From positions 5,548,001 through 5,612,000 of the forward strand of contig JAMPIT010000890.1 of assembly GCA_026261815.1 (NCBI GenBank): DNA of 64,000 bases, given 5' to 3'. A program made the translations under genes and the position numbers. The notes below the pieces were generated by a model. The model had not been told where the DNA came from. It searched no databases and saw only the letters and a list, made by a program, of their open reading frames with translations. Origin of the DNA: Monarcha castaneiventris obscurior (taxonomy: Eukaryota > Chordata > Aves > Passeriformes > Monarchidae). Positions 39,556-52,900 of the stretch are shown in pieces (the stretch's first letter is position 1; the number at the start of each line of letters is the position of its first letter).

Positions 39556-41629
39556 GCTCACAAACTTGGCTAAGAGCCAGACTCCAAGTTCATTGCTATC
39601 AAATAAAGACACTGTGAAGCAAAGTGGACTTTTGAGTCAGGAGAGAGGAAGAACAAGCTTAAATTGGCATTACCATAATCAGTCCCACTAGTATAATTTG
39701 GAGGTGAAGAGTTCACTTTTTCCTGCCATCCCAGCACTTTTTTTCATAGGCCAGACCCACACAGTTAATTGTAGCATGCCATCCTTTCAAATGCATGGCT
39801 CATCAAAGGCAACTGCAGCAACCACAGGCTGCCAGCACTGGGTGGGATATTCTGCTTCAGGTACTGAAAAGGTTAAGGCTGTTGACACTTTAACATTATT
39901 AATTAGGTTCTGAAAACCTTGTAGGTTTTTATGCTGGAGAGCATAGGTGGAAAGTTCCTATATTTATTATCCATGGTTATTTCAGCTCTGCTGTGTATTC
40001 AGAAAGTTATCTTCACAGGCAGAAATGCTTTAAGTGAAAGTTTGAATGCTGCAACAACGGGTATCTGGGAAAAGATCTCAACTCTGTCCAGAATTTCTAC
40101 AAGCACAGCCCTGATTATCATCAGCCCTGTGCTCGCCCATAGAATCAATTGTAAAATCTACAATGGAATAGGGAAAATCACACTTTTAAAAATTTGATTT
40201 TCTCTCTTTTCTGTGGCTTGCAAAGTGTTTCACCAACATTTGCAAACTACCCTCTTCAAGTGAAGTTTTATTTGGTGGTTTTACAGGTGGGTGAATAAAC
40301 TAGAGAGGGACAGAGGGATCTTCCCATCCTCTGGTGGTTCCTCTTTATTCCTTTTCAACCCTGCTGGCCGTGTGTTGCTGGGAAGAGCTGAAAAACTTCA
40401 CTGGGAGTTTTTCAGTGAAAGCAGTTTTCTTGCAGAAGATCTCAAGTTTTTTGTCTGGGAAACAATTCGAGGTCATACCTACGGGGGCAATTAGAAACTG
40501 ATTTTCAAATCATCCACAAGCAGGGGCTTTCCAGCCCTCGTTAACATGGCCTTTCTCAGCTCTGGGTTTTGGGGTGGCTTTTTCCCCATGCTCCTTGTGT
40601 TGTCTTTGGTGCTAATGAGGGAGAGAGGCTGGAGGGTTACAGGGCTCAAGTTCACCAAGTGAGCCACAGGCACCTTGCAGTGCCCTTTTCAGCCTGCAGT
40701 GCCTGTGCATAAAGGCAGCCCTGTGGGAGAAGATGTGCTGTGCCCGAGCTGGTTCGCTGAGGACCCTCACTAAAGAGCCTGGGATGTGACCTAGAGCTGT
40801 GCTGAAGGGGACACCTGGCTGCCAGGCCAGGTGAACTGGAGCTGTCCTGTAATGCTGTGGTTCTCTGTGTGGGTGCAGAGATGCCTCTGGCCAGCAGCAG
40901 TGGCTTGGGCTGGCAAGGCAGGAAGTGTTTTTTTGATTAAGCAGGACCCCTCTACTCCTTTCATGGAGTGGCTCATCGGGGAAGCATAGGGCTAAATGGC
41001 CATTGAACTGAATAAGACCAAGACACATTTTCCTATGATTTGTGTTAAGATAGTAGTGATTTAAAATCATGCCATGGCCATTTGTTTTATTACTTCAGGG
41101 CTGGTCAAAGGTATATTCTCCAGAAGCCAATTTTCCTAGGAAAAGCCACTTTAGCCTAAGGACAATCTCAGCTGAAGTTGCAATGTCACACATTTGAGGG
41201 AATTTTAAGCCAAAGAGTATGGAAAGCAGGGGAAGAGGGAGAACTTCATGAATATTTTTTTTTTAAAGAAAAGTATCCCTCTTCTTTTTCTCTCTGTAAA
41301 AAAGAAGGTTTAAAAGAGGAAACAAATTGAAATTTATTCTGAAAGCTATCCCATCAAAAGGCTTTGCTTCCTCTGAAACACCCACAGTGCTTTAATATGG
41401 GTATGTGTTACTCCTCATCCCTAGTGCTGATGCACGTATCACCCAGTGTAGGGCAGGACCTCTGCCTGCTCAGTGCTGCTCAGAAGCAGAATGAAAGGAT
41501 AGTCTCTGCTGCAAGGAGTTTAAATCCCACACTCTTAGTCTTAATCTTGCTTGGTATTTTGAGTCCTGTGGCAGATTTTGTGACACGGGTGCTGTCAGCT
41601 CGCTGCTGTTGAGAGGTCTCTGCAGCAGG
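39556..41629. other. Unique noncoding DNA, no gene supported
   Basis: The longest frame is 152 codons on the minus strand (40612-41070) in a GC-richer patch. Its translation is His-, Pro- and Leu-rich, without domain or signal, and is crossed by another minus-strand frame, so I treat it as chance. No repeats were recognised. Confidence 0.6.
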
Positions 41630-41900
41630 CAGGCTTCCCTTCACAATGCTGTATTAATTGCTATTATGTTTTGCTTTCTGGTTGTGGCATGTCAGTAATC
41701 TGCTACTTACAAATGTCTGCTCCCTAGGGAGAAAATAAATCACATGTATTTTTTGGAACCAATCCTGCCTCAATACTTAGGAAATGCATTTGGTAATAAT
41801 ATTGGCTCTAATCCTCCTGAGAGAAATTAATTATAAACATGCAGCAAGGTAATCAGGAAGCTGCTCTTGCTGTGACATTGAGCAAAGAACACCAAAGCAA
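41630..41900. promoter_or_regulatory. Candidate conserved noncoding element
   Basis: AT-rich sequence with TATTAATTGCTATTATG near 41652, AATAAATCACATG near 41734, and CTAATCCTCC followed by AATTAATTATAAAC near 41808-41838. The bicoid-like TAATCC and the paired TAAT words suggest homeodomain input. Conservation has not been tested. Confidence 0.27.
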
Positions 41901-44900
41901 GCAGAAAGGGTGGATTGAATTAAAACTGAAGCATGTCATGTTTCCGTGGGTCAGATAGGATACAACGCTGTGCTCAGGAGCCCCCCACGCAGGGGCAGGG
42001 ACAGGGGAGCTGGTTTGGACAAAATAAGGAATTATGGCTTGAGGTTTTTATAGCACGACTGCTGATGCGCTGGTCCAAAAGTAGAGACTGCTTCTGGTAG
42101 GGTGGTGGATGCTGGTCTTGAGTTAAGGTGTGCACGTGTGGCTGAGTGCCTATGCCTGCCCATGAGGAAAAATTCTCATGTGTAATGAGTAGTAGCAAGA
42201 CACTTCGAGGGTTAAAATAGCGTCATAATCAACAATAATGTGTTATTGCTCTTCCTCTTGTGTATGGCTGCTTCCTTGCTCTTGTCTTCCCATTCATCCC
42301 TGGAACCTCACAGATGAACATCCACTCCTACCATCTTTTTGCCTCTCTCCTCAAGCTTTCCCCCCCAGGTAGTTGAACGGCTGAATTTTGTTTTGCCTCC
42401 TCTTCGGCTTTCCTCACTCAGCACTTCCCACTGTAATGCCAATTTATGCACCAATAAACACAAATGAATGTGGTTTTCTTGAAGCAATTTGACATGAGGG
42501 CAAAGAAAAAAAAAATCTACTTTTATCCCCATTTCTTTATTTTGTTTGGGTTTTTTTGTTAGCAACAGGACCTGTTTGGATGCCTGGAATGTTAGAATTC
42601 TGTCGATATATACTGGATTAGTGGGCTAAGCATGAGGGAGGTGGTTAAAAGAACAGGAGAAATGCAGTTTATCCCATGACACATATTCACCCTACCCCCA
42701 GCCACCCAAGCACAAGGTACAGATCACAGTGTTAAACAGCAGCACTGTCTAACTTATCACAGGGACTCTTTATAGCCTGAGGAAGTGAGAGCTACAGGAG
42801 TAATTTGTAAGTATACGGGGGAATCAAAACAGCAGATCTGTGGTAGAGTGGTTTGTGCACCCTGGAAAACCCCTGCTCCCCAGTGGGGCAAGGCTGGGGA
42901 AATGGCAGCTCACGATGGCTTTGGCTCTACCCCCACATAGCTGTAAATATTTTCTGAGCTCACCAAACCTCTTTTCAAATGGCTGTAATGTTCACCTTCA
43001 GGTTCAACTGCAGATGACCTAAGCTGCTTTCTGCAGCATATAAGCCTTCAAAGCTTGCAATTCTGTTTTTATTGGGGACCAGGACATTTTTATAGAGGCT
43101 GTCCAGCCATTCTTGCCCTCAGTCTTTATACAGCTTTTCTTTTGTCTCTTTTCCATCTCACCTCTAGGCAATGGCATCTGTTATTTTAAAATAACTTTTT
43201 TTGAGATCTGAAGTATGTAGGAGACTGAAAAAAAAAAACCAGTTCAAAGAGAAGCAAAGAATACCAAAATCAAGATACTGCCACCATCTTTCAAGAAATG
43301 GCAACATTGCCATTTATTCTCTTTACTTCTAAGAGATTAAAGCTGAAAGCACTGATGATGCAAAGACTTGCCTGCGTTTAGCTTTCTTAAGTAGTCACAT
43401 CAACATAATTTGGATCGTTTCCACTCAGCGTATTTGTGTTGCTTTTAAATAGATCATTGTCCTTTAGAAAAATCATCTCCTCTTGCGTAGTACATTCTTC
43501 CAGCTCTCTGTATAGGAGGTCCAATTTTTCCTTTGAAATATATTGTGAAATGAAAATTCAAGGCTGAAATCCTTCAAGAAATGTAATTTGCTACGGTTGA
43601 ATGGCCGGCTTCTAATAAGATGACTCCTTTCATGTCTGAGGTCACTAACTTGGTAACATATGCCATCCCTGATCTCCATAAAGTGCCTAATGACCACGCT
43701 GCTCAGAGGCTGGAAAAAAACCTCAAGGTCTGTATTCAAGGTACAAGAGTATAAAATTTGACACTGGTGTTGCAAGGTGCTAGTCTTCACCTTTTAAATT
43801 AGATTGCCAGGTCTCCTTGAAGGTCTGACATTGCCCTGCCTTGTCTATTTAAAAATGCCTGGATATGAAGAAATCCTCTAAATGGCTGCACCCTCCTTTG
43901 CTGTAGCTCCAAGTATTAGCAAAGGGCTGAAGGCCACCAGGCAGGCTGGGCTGACAGGCATCTGGCATGCAAACAGAGAGGGAATGCTGCCAGAAGGGAG
44001 AACCAGGACATGCCAGGATGCTGGTGGGTTCATTATTATTAGTTTTGTATCCCCATGAGCCTGCTTCCCATGAATACTTGATAAAGCCCGAGAAGGTCAC
44101 TACAGCTTGTTTACTCTCCATATGGCACTTCTGCATGTCCCTGCTCTGTGTGTGTGTGCATGTGATTTTCATCCTTTAGCCCATGGCACTCATCCAGGTC
44201 CCCCTTTTTCCTTACCTGATTAATTCATGGGCAGGGGAATAAAAGGACAAGTTCTTTATTATTCATCACAGGTGAGGAGCTGTATGTGCTCTGAGCAAAC
44301 CTGAGGGGAAGCTTTCCTGTGTTTTGTGTCCGTGTGTATGCGTCATTATGGAAGCCAATTACCCAGGAACGGGTCTCTGCACACCCTGGATGGACTGTTT
44401 ACACTTCAGTGGGTTTGGCCAGTTTAGGCACATGAGCTGAGTTAGGCTGGCAGCCTCCTCAAGGAGAAGTAAGCTTATTCAGCAGGGAGTCACTAGCCAA
44501 TACAGATTAAAGAGGTTGCCTGGATGGAGTGTGTTAAGCTTGCAAACGGAGTTTTGCAGGGATAATTGCCTCTGTGTTTGCTTTTGGCTGGAAAAAACTG
44601 GCTGTGCTCAAGTTTCCTATTTCTCTGTGCCATGCAAACCAAGCCGAGGTAGCTTTAATAAAGTGTGCTGGAGGCAAAACAGCTCTGGGCTGTGGTCTGG
44701 GGGGGACAAAAGCTGGGGACTTGGGATGTGGCAGCTCACAGAGGTTCCTGGCCTTGGTGCAAACTGGGTGAAGGGGGCCATGCCCCTGCAGTGCTCTTGC
44801 TCCAGCCAAGGGTCTGGTGAAGCAGTTATTGTCCCTGTGAGACGGATTTGCGTTGCCAGTGTGACTGATGGGATAGCACAGCTCCCCCTCTGACAGCACA

Positions 44901-47099
44901 TGTGGGTTTGACAGGCTTAAGAGAAGGGGCCCTGGGCTTGGATTTTGCAGACTTGCTCAGTCTTTGGCTGTGGCTTGACAGCCCTTTATACACATTAAGT
45001 AAATTCTGTTACTGATAAGAAAAAAATGTTTTGATATTCCTAATATAAGTGAGGAAACTGAGATAGTGTGATGATTCACACCAGAAAAATGAGTCATTCT
45101 TCTGTCATTAAAAATTCCCTGTCTTTTGAGGCAGCTGCAACACAAACTTAATGGAAACCATTTCAGTATTTCCTTGTCCTATCAGAGATGAACATCTTGA
45201 AGATTTCTGGAATATAAAGTCCTGCCATGTCTCAAATGCTCCCTGGTTCCTCATGATGCCAGCCTTGTTCTTTGCTTCCCTTTGGTTATCTGCACAGGGT
45301 AATGAAGGCAAAAAGTCTTTTTTGCTGTCTTAGGAGATGTGATCTAGACTTGATCAAGTGGCTAACGCCTACCTAGGTTGGCTGGTAAAGCTGTCTGTGT
45401 TAAAAATTAGGAACAGGCTTATGTACTTCAGCTTAGAGGAGAGCAGGTGAGCGCTTTCCTCCCGAAACGAGATGTAACCACATCTGCATCTCGTCTAAAT
45501 GTTTGACACAAGGTTTCTGGAGAAAAATGATGTACTGGTACAGTGCCTGGCACACCGCAGTGGGCAGGCAAGAAATGTCACTGCAACACCAATACCCACT
45601 ACTGCTGTGAATAACACTGGGAGGTACAGAGATGAGAGAAACCATTTTGTGATTTCAGCTGTTTTTCTCTCTCCTTCATCAGGTGTGTAAGGCAGAAGAC
45701 ACTGGGTATGGACTCTTAATAAACTGTGATAGTTTTAATAAATTTAAACATGCTCAGTAGATTTCCCATAAGGGAATTACTCACGAGGAATAAAGATGAT
45801 TAATGTGAGAATTTAGCTGGACAAAACAGATGGTGCAGCAAAGTGTTTCATGTGTTTCAAAACTGCTCTTATTTGGTGCTAATGAAGAGACTGCAGTCTC
45901 CTTGTGTGTTAACTCTCCACTGGTTCTGCAGCATCCTTTTGATCCCTGTTCTCTTCCTTACTCCCTCTCACTAGGAGCAGTGCTGTCTCCAGTCCATGCT
46001 AGTTCTGTATGACAACCAGCCAAATGAGACAAGGTAGTCTGTAGTTTTTGATGAACACAGTGAGCCACAGGTGTGCAGAAATTGTGACTTGTCTTTGCTA
46101 GCCTGGTTTTAGCACTTGGCCAAATTCCCTATCAACCTGCCAGGAAGCTCCTCCCAGGAGCACATTGCTAGAGGGTTTGTGCTGTCAGGGTTTTTTCCAG
46201 CTAATAGAGTCTCACACATGTGACTTCCCTTCAATCACCCTTGCTTGGCAGGACATCACTGATGCAGGAGCAGGGATGGGGACCAGCATCTCTGTGCCAG
46301 ATCTGTGTAAGACAGTTGCAAGGGGAGGATGGGGACAGCAGCTGCTCCATAAAATCGAGCTTTCCTGGATGCCTGAGATGGTCTTTGTCCTTTATCCCCT
46401 GTATTAAGCCCTCTGTTCCTGGTGTCAATACAAGTCTTGTTATCACTTTCCAGCAGATCTGGCTTGTGCCCATGCCTGCTGTCTAAAAGAAGTGCAGTGA
46501 TGGCCCCTCGGGCCAGCCCCCAAATGCCCTGCCAACTCCTGACGCCGACTCCCAGTTTGGCCCCAGTAGCTCTGCCAAGCCCTGACATGGATGTTGATGT
46601 TGCCCTGTGCACTGTGACAGGCCAAAGTAATCCCACCACTCCCTTTTCCTGCCCTGGGAATCCTGGTTATCCTCCCCCATAACTGTTTAAATTGGACCAA
46701 AGCAGAAGGCAGCACCAGCAGGCTCTCTCCTGCTTCCCGAGCAAATGGCACCATGAGACGAGCAGTGCTCTGGGGCTAAAGAGGCAACTCGAAGTGAGGA
46801 GTCCCCTCAGTGGATTTGGCTGGTCAAAATGACCTTTGGGTCTCCACATCACTGACCTGACAAAATCGAGATGATACAAACAAGCATTTTTTCATTCTTG
46901 TGTATGTGGGGCACTCAGATGCTTGGCATGCCCCAGTCTCTGGGCAGGGAACAAAGAATTTTGCCAGTGGTTTCAATGGGAATCAAGAGAGCAAGAAGTG
47001 CCTTTGAAAAATCCTACCTTCAGTTTGCTTTTTTAATGCTAACAGAGAAAAGATGTACTTCCCGTGTCAGATAGAGTTTTGTAAGGGATGAGAGATGAT
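41901..47099. other. Unique noncoding DNA, no gene supported
   Basis: Five kilobases without a supportable gene or transposon. A 105-codon minus-strand frame at 43473-43790 has a protein-like composition (aromatic and basic residues well spread) but no family that I recognise. Overlapping frames at 44516-44901 and 46165-46754 occur on both strands in GC-richer patches, as expected by chance. Confidence 0.6.
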
Positions 47100-47520
47100 A
47101 CCAAGATCAGATGCTGGGCTTTAAAAGGACTTGGAGTTGTTTTCTTTCTTTCTGCACAATCACATTGCCAGTTGTCCGCACTGGAGAACAGTGAATTGAT
47201 TTTTTTCCTCAAAGTTCATGCTTTAATACTGAAGTAAATAAAAAACCAATTAAGTACCAGATGACTGTGACAAGGCTAGATATTTTTTTCTGACCAATAT
47301 TTCAACATTGGAAAATATTTTTGGAGAAAAGAATTATTCAATTCCAAAGTGTCCTCGTTTCTAATATTTAATTAAGTGATGTTCTAAATGATAGCACATC
47401 TTTACAACAGAATAGGGCAAGGGAAAAAGCTTTCCTCCACTCACTGCCATGAATATCTTTGCTAATTAGAAGAAGTGTAATTTTATGCTGCCAATATTAT
47501 CTTGTTTTGTAGAAACTCTA
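47100..47520. promoter_or_regulatory. Candidate conserved noncoding element, AT-rich
   Basis: Repeat-free AT-rich block with AAACCAATTAAGTACC near 47242, GACCAATATTTCAACATTGG near 47294 and AATATTTAATTAAGTGATG near 47363. There are no frames of note. The texture is enhancer-like, by impression only. Confidence 0.28.
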
Positions 47521-49292
47521 CTCTTTCTTGTGTTTGGTGAGGGGAGAAAGAAATATTTGCATAAACAGGCAGGAAAACACACAGAGGATCCACTTTCTAT
47601 TAGATTCACAAAGTTTTGGTCTATGCTCAACTCAGCCCAGATGCTATTTACCTAAATAGTTCATCATAGGCACTGGGATTTCCTAACATGATGCTGTCCA
47701 AACAGTGTTGCTGTGTGAGAGCTTTTTGGGGTTGTTTTTAGTTAGTTATTTAGTTTGTTTGCTTTTTTAAAGATTTATTGGATGGCAGTAACACCAGGGA
47801 GAGACGGGGAAAGGGAATTCAGAGGCACTTGTGACAGATTGCTGGTAACAGGATCACCTCTCAGACCTAAAATTGGACCTAGAGGCAATTCAGGAAGTTG
47901 CTGGAAAACCTGGCAGAGGCTCATCTACCTGCTGTTTGGTTCAACCACTCGTGCAAAACTCCCCAACGTTATCATGGGATTTTGTGTGACTTGATTACAT
48001 TAATGAGTAACTCTTGCCTGCAGCTGTTAGTCAGCAAGAGGACACTCAGCCTCACGTCACCCCCTTATGTGCTCTTGATATCTTTTCCACAGATACTGCA
48101 GGTTTCCTTTAATGAGCAAGACAATTTCCTCTAAATATCGCTTGGTCAAATTAGATTCCTCATGGTGAATAACCAGGCAGGGCTGAGGCTGCCTGTGCAG
48201 GCAGGGAGGATGTGGGGATGTTTTCCCCAGGTCCCCTCCTAAAGTGAGGGAAGAGTGCACAGGACTCTGAAAGCCCTAAGCAGCTGCGGGGAAAGGAATA
48301 AAGGAGAATTTTGGCAAGGGTTGGGGGGCTGGTGGAGGTGACAGTGATGCTGCATTTCCTGTGACACACTGAACAAATGTACCCTACTGAGCTTTCTGCA
48401 GAGGTTTTGCAGCTGAGTCACGTCTAGCCAGGTTCATCTTCACTTGGGATTTCTGGCTAGCAGGGAAGAATGTACACTTTTGTGGGCTATTCCCATCTCA
48501 AGACTGGATTTAAAATGGCTTGCAGAGGGGAGGGAAAGACAATAGTCTTGTTTCCTTGATTTTCAGGGAGGGCTGATTCCAACCTTTTTCCCCAAAAAAT
48601 GTTTGTCAAGGTCATTCAGATTATTGTCAGACTGAAGTCTAAATGAATAGTAATAATAAAAGGGATTATGCAGACAATAATAATTCTTCACTCATAGTTT
48701 AGGAAAACTTTCTGCTGCATGGTATAAGATTATTTTTGATTGATTTTTTTAAGTGCTAAGCAGATGCTCCACTGTAATGAGAGGAAACAGAAGTGGAAAA
48801 CACAGAGGCTCATTCTTAAACATATGAACAGATGCAAGGAGTGGAAAACAACAAGGTAAACAAATGAATACTTTGAGTAAACAACCTAAAACAAATAAGA
48901 AAAAAACCCACAAACAATCAGCCTGCACTACTCTGGAGCTGGTATTAATAACCTCCCCAAACTTTTCACAGATTTTTGTTTTTTTAAATGCAAGCAGAAA
49001 ATGAACTTTTTTAGCAGTTTTGCAATATACCTTTGTGTGGAAATGAGCAGTGATGCTCATCTCAGAGTCCAGACAAGGTTGCTGTAGTGTTCACTGCTGC
49101 CTTCCCACTGCCCCAAAGCAAACTGAGGGCTGGAGAAGGCAGGAGACATGCTCAAGGTGTAACCCAGACTCTGTAGGAGAGTCAGAAAAGGGGCTCAGCA
49201 TCTTTTGGGTGCTCCGATGGTTCCTCCAAAATTATGTCTTGGCTGTTGAACTCCTGGAAACCCTCTGTAAACAATCTCACCTTTCATCCGAG
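47521..49292. other. Unique noncoding DNA, no gene supported
   Basis: No gene, RNA gene or transposon recognised up to the target-site duplication of the LTR that follows. Frames are under 105 codons and unrecognised. Confidence 0.65.
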
Positions 49293-49297
49293 GAGAC
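49293..49297 (+). repeat. Left target-site duplication (GAGAC)
   Basis: GAGAC lies directly before the LTR start TGTCTTGGGG and is repeated exactly at 49934-49938 directly after the LTR end GGCACA. Five-base duplications are usual for ERVL-type (class III) elements and some others. Confidence 0.75.
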
Positions 49298-49933
49298 TGT
49301 CTTGGGGTGACTCTATGGTGTGTATCTCCTATCACGGCTCTATGCCAGAAAATTAGTTTTGTGCCTTTAAACTGAGCTTAAGAGGGGAGGGAGAAACAAA
49401 TGAACTTTTCAAAGCAAGTTCCCAAGGACACAGAGATAGAGACTGCTCGGCGTTCTCCGGCTGCGGTAGCACGGAAGGAGCTCCCTGCCTGTCTCTTCAG
49501 CCAGCTTTTTGGGGGGTTTTTTCGGGTTTTTTTCCTTCCCTTTTTTTCTGGCGTGTTTCCTAGGACTTTGGTGGGTTTTCTTTTCTTCCTTTTTTTCCCC
49601 TTCTGGACTGTTTCAACAACATCAGAACACATCAGGAGAACTTCTCTTCAGGCCCGGAGGGGGCCTAAGGCCACCCCCCACGGCAGCTCCGAGAAGGAGG
49701 GACCACACCTACAAGAGGACTCTAATTTCTTCCCAGGTTTTCTCGTTATAGTGAGGGGTTTTACTATTTAGTATTATTATCCTTTTCCTGTGTGTTTGTT
49801 AATAAAGAGGTTTTTATCTCCTTCACTTTCCTTCGAGGAATTTTTTTTCCTGAACCTCGTGGGGGGGAAGGGTGGTCGTGACCTGACTTCCTCCTAGAGG
49901 ATATATTGCTGGATCTTGGCCGAACCCGGCACA
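49298..49933 (+). mobile_element. Solo LTR of an avian (ERVL-type) endogenous retrovirus
   Basis: The element starts TGTCTTGGGGTGACTC and ends GAACCCGGCACA, with short imperfect inverted ends (TGT...ACA). It is bounded by an exact 5-bp duplication, GAGAC. Internal order fits an LTR: a U3 part containing GTGCCTTTAAACTGAGC, then CpG-rich and G/T-homopolymer-rich sequence, GGCCCGGAGGGGGCC near 49652, a TATA-like ACTATTTAG near 49773, AATAAA at 49801-49806, and a U5 with GAACCTCGTGGGGGGG. At 636 bp it is a plausible full-length LTR. No primer-binding site, coding region or second LTR follows, so it is a solo LTR left by recombination. Open frames inside it are incidental. The TGTCGTGG-type terminus and overall text recall passerine LTRs. 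The exact family name was not determined. Confidence 0.82.
49801..49806 (+). promoter_or_regulatory. LTR polyadenylation signal AATAAA
   Basis: AATAAA is preceded by TGTTTGTT and followed by GAGGTTTTTATCTCC inside the solo LTR, about 130 bases before its 3' end. This marks the R/U5 region. It could terminate host or element transcripts running on the plus strand. Confidence 0.7.
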
Positions 49934-49938
49934 GAGAC
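49934..49938 (+). repeat. Right target-site duplication (GAGAC)
   Basis: Exact copy of 49293-49297, immediately after the LTR end. Both copies are intact. Confidence 0.75.
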
Positions 49939-52900
49939 ACGTCATATACTTGTTATAGACCATAGTAAATAGCTCCCATACCTGTGCAGTTTTCCTGGTG
50001 TCTACCAGATTTATGTTATGGGACTTATGGTATACGCTGCACAACTGCTGACATTGGTATCAGTGCTTCTGCTGTGGTATGAAGAGGGTCAGGAGACAGA
50101 AATGCCACTTCAAACTGGACAGGAAAGTCTAGATGAAGTCTATCTCTTGCTAGATGTCAAAAGCCCTTCTCAGTCCAAAGCACTGAGCTTGGGAGTTTTC
50201 TGTTTCCAGGGACTGACACTGGAAATTTGGATGTGACAGTCTTTCTCTCCACTCCTTACATCAGCTGATGAAAATTGCTTTTCCTGCGTCTCCAGCTTCT
50301 GCTTGGTCTTTTCTTTTGTCTCTGCTTAAATGTGCATCTGCACAGAAAGGAGCAAGACCCGAGGCTTTTTTGGATATGCTTTTCTGCAGAGCCGCTCTCC
50401 TGGCTAACAGACTCTGCTCTGTTCTCCTCTATTAAAGGGCTTTGCATAACACACAGCATTTAGGGAAAACAAGCCCCAAACAGCTGCTGGTGCATCTGAA
50501 AAGGGGATCGGTGCTGAGCATCATGCTACCAACTCCACAATTTTCTTCCTCCCTGCTGAGGGAAGTCACTGCTGCCTGGAATCTTTCTGTGCAAAACTGG
50601 GGGCCAGCCCAGACTGGACAGACTGAGCCTGGCAGTGGTGTGGCCTCATCCTCTGCCTTGGTGGTAGCTGTGGTAATGGCAAGCAGAGACAAAGGGAATG
50701 GTGAGCTCCAGTTCATGCCATGGCAGGAGACCAGCTGTTGCTCAACTCAGGGATGCACAGCCTTTTCTGCTAGAAGATCCTTCAGTAAAGAGTACATGTT
50801 GTAAGTAGCTGATGAATTTCACTCCCTGACATTTCTGTGATAAGGAGAAGATGGGCAGCACCTGATTTCCAAAAAACATTTAGACATTTTTGCAAGAGCT
50901 TACATAATTTTAACCCAGTGTCTTCATTACCTGCTTTTGAACAAGGTTATTATTCATTCTTTATAAGATCTCCTCCTCTCTCCCTGTCATCATTTATCCT
51001 TCTTAATTAACAAATGGCATCAATTAAAATGTCAAATACACTCTGTACAGAACATGCCAAAGCCACACTCCATTATATGTTGAAATGAGAACATCCCCCT
51101 GTGGCTTGGCAGAGAGGACAGAAAATCTTGTCTGAAATGCAATTGCTTGCAAGCCCTGCCTGTAAGGAAGGATGGCACTTGTCTTTTGCACAGAAGAGCA
51201 GACCTGACAGCCACAAACCTCTCTTCTGAAAATCTACCTGTTAATTTAGATGGCTGGCTATTTGGGGTGGGAAAAAGCTTATTGCTTGACACTTATCTTA
51301 AATTATTTCAGCCAACTGGCCCCAGGGCTGGTCAGTGCTGAATATCTGGACTCCAAGGAGAGTCATCAGGAGCTGAGGAGGAGAGAAGAGTATTACCAGA
51401 GCGTGATGCAAATCCCTGGTTTACATACCTATTTTAGGATAGGATGAATCACCCTCTCCTGTGGAGAAGCAGGTAGCTCTGAGGGAAATGAAGCCTGCCT
51501 GAGCCCTGGATCTCTCCTGAGCACAGCGTACCCCAGTGACTGCTGTGTCTAGGTGGTTAATTTTTTGACAGCTGAAATTAGCTGAGCTGTTCCACAGTGT
51601 TTAGTGTGGCATGAGGGCAGGCTGACTCTTCATCAGGGGATTCATCAGAATGCTTAATCAAAGTGTATTACAGTAAAGGGCATTTAGAGGGCATGACCAT
51701 CATTTTCTAGGAACAAATACTACTTATCCACTAGGGCCTAATGGTACGAGCCCTTCACAGTGAGAACTCTGCTTATTTCAGGTCCATTGTATGAGGCAAA
51801 CTCTAATTTCTGCTCATGCAGATGGAGCAGAAACGCAATTTGTACAGCCCCGAGCAGGCAGGTAATGTTCTTCCCTCAAGCATTATTTCATGATATGACT
51901 CTAAGTGAGTCCCCTACTCCCACTTACCTGTGCCCCTGCTCTCCCAGGCAGTCCGCAGTAAAGCATTAGCAGTTTGGCAGGGGCCTGTTGACTGCCCATT
52001 AGGTCCTTGAATCACAGATTTTACCGAAGAGCTCAAACCCTGTTGTTCTAGAGGCTATAAAAATGCACAGTATAAAAGGAGTGTGGAGAGGATTTTGGAA
52101 ATAACAGTACTGTGCAAAACTGGTAAAACCATTGCTGCTTGTTCAAATCTAAAGCTCAATAATTACATTTTTTAAAAACCGTAAGTGCAATTCATGAGAT
52201 GTGCACACACCTCAAGGGACTCCCGTGGCAGTAAGCCAAGGTCAGAGAGGCATTCTCAAGGGAAATGCTAATGTTTTATCTTGATTCAAGTTTGGTAATG
52301 GTAATGTGTGTGCCTGGTGGGCTGCTGCTCCTGCCTTTCTCTTCCAGACCTCCCCTTGGTCTGCATGTTTTGCTCAGTGAAGCTTGACTTAGGTGAGGCA
52401 CAAATAATACAATTCAATTCAAACGTAGGACAAATAAGGGAGGGTTTGTGTTTGCTGGCAGAAAATAATTTTGATGGACAACTTCCACGTCTGTTTATTT
52501 CTTAAGCCATGCACACTCTCAACCCATTTCCAGTAGGTGAAAGCCTGGGATTTAGGAAATCTCCTTGGTTTGTTTGGTTAATTCATTCGCTAAAAGCTTT
52601 GTTCAAGAAGGCATCTCCACTCAGCAAAATACCAAAGTTTACACTGAAATTCAAGCAAATGCGGAAATCCTGCTGAATAGAAAAGGATTTGTTAGGTGTG
52701 TAATGGTAGCTTTGTCCTTAAATATTCAGCTAACAAGAGTGGTATTAAACAGATGCTTGCGTGACTTTCTTGAATGGAAATCTGAGAGGGTATTGCAATA
52801 GGAAAATATCCCAAATCTGGGTTGATAAGCTGTCTGGAGCACTGGGTGGATGCAGCTGTCTGTCTGTGAATGGCTTCTGGTCTGTATCAGGGAGGGACAG

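Noticed and set aside
40612..41070. 152-codon open frame on the minus strand
   Set aside because: Composition is biased (His, Pro, Leu), no family is recognisable, and another minus-strand frame crosses it. Chance in GC-richer sequence.
43473..43790. 105-codon minus-strand frame with protein-like composition
   Set aside because: No known family, no splice-site pair or neighbouring exon that could be recognised. Not enough to call an exon.
49400..49771. 123-codon open frame rich in Phe and Pro
   Set aside because: It lies entirely inside the solo LTR and results from T- and C-rich homopolymers.
49313..49965. Alternative LTR boundaries using CTATGGT/ACCATAG or TGTGCC/GGCACA inverted ends
   Set aside because: Neither gives a matching target-site duplication, whereas 49298-49933 has an exact 5-bp GAGAC on both sides.
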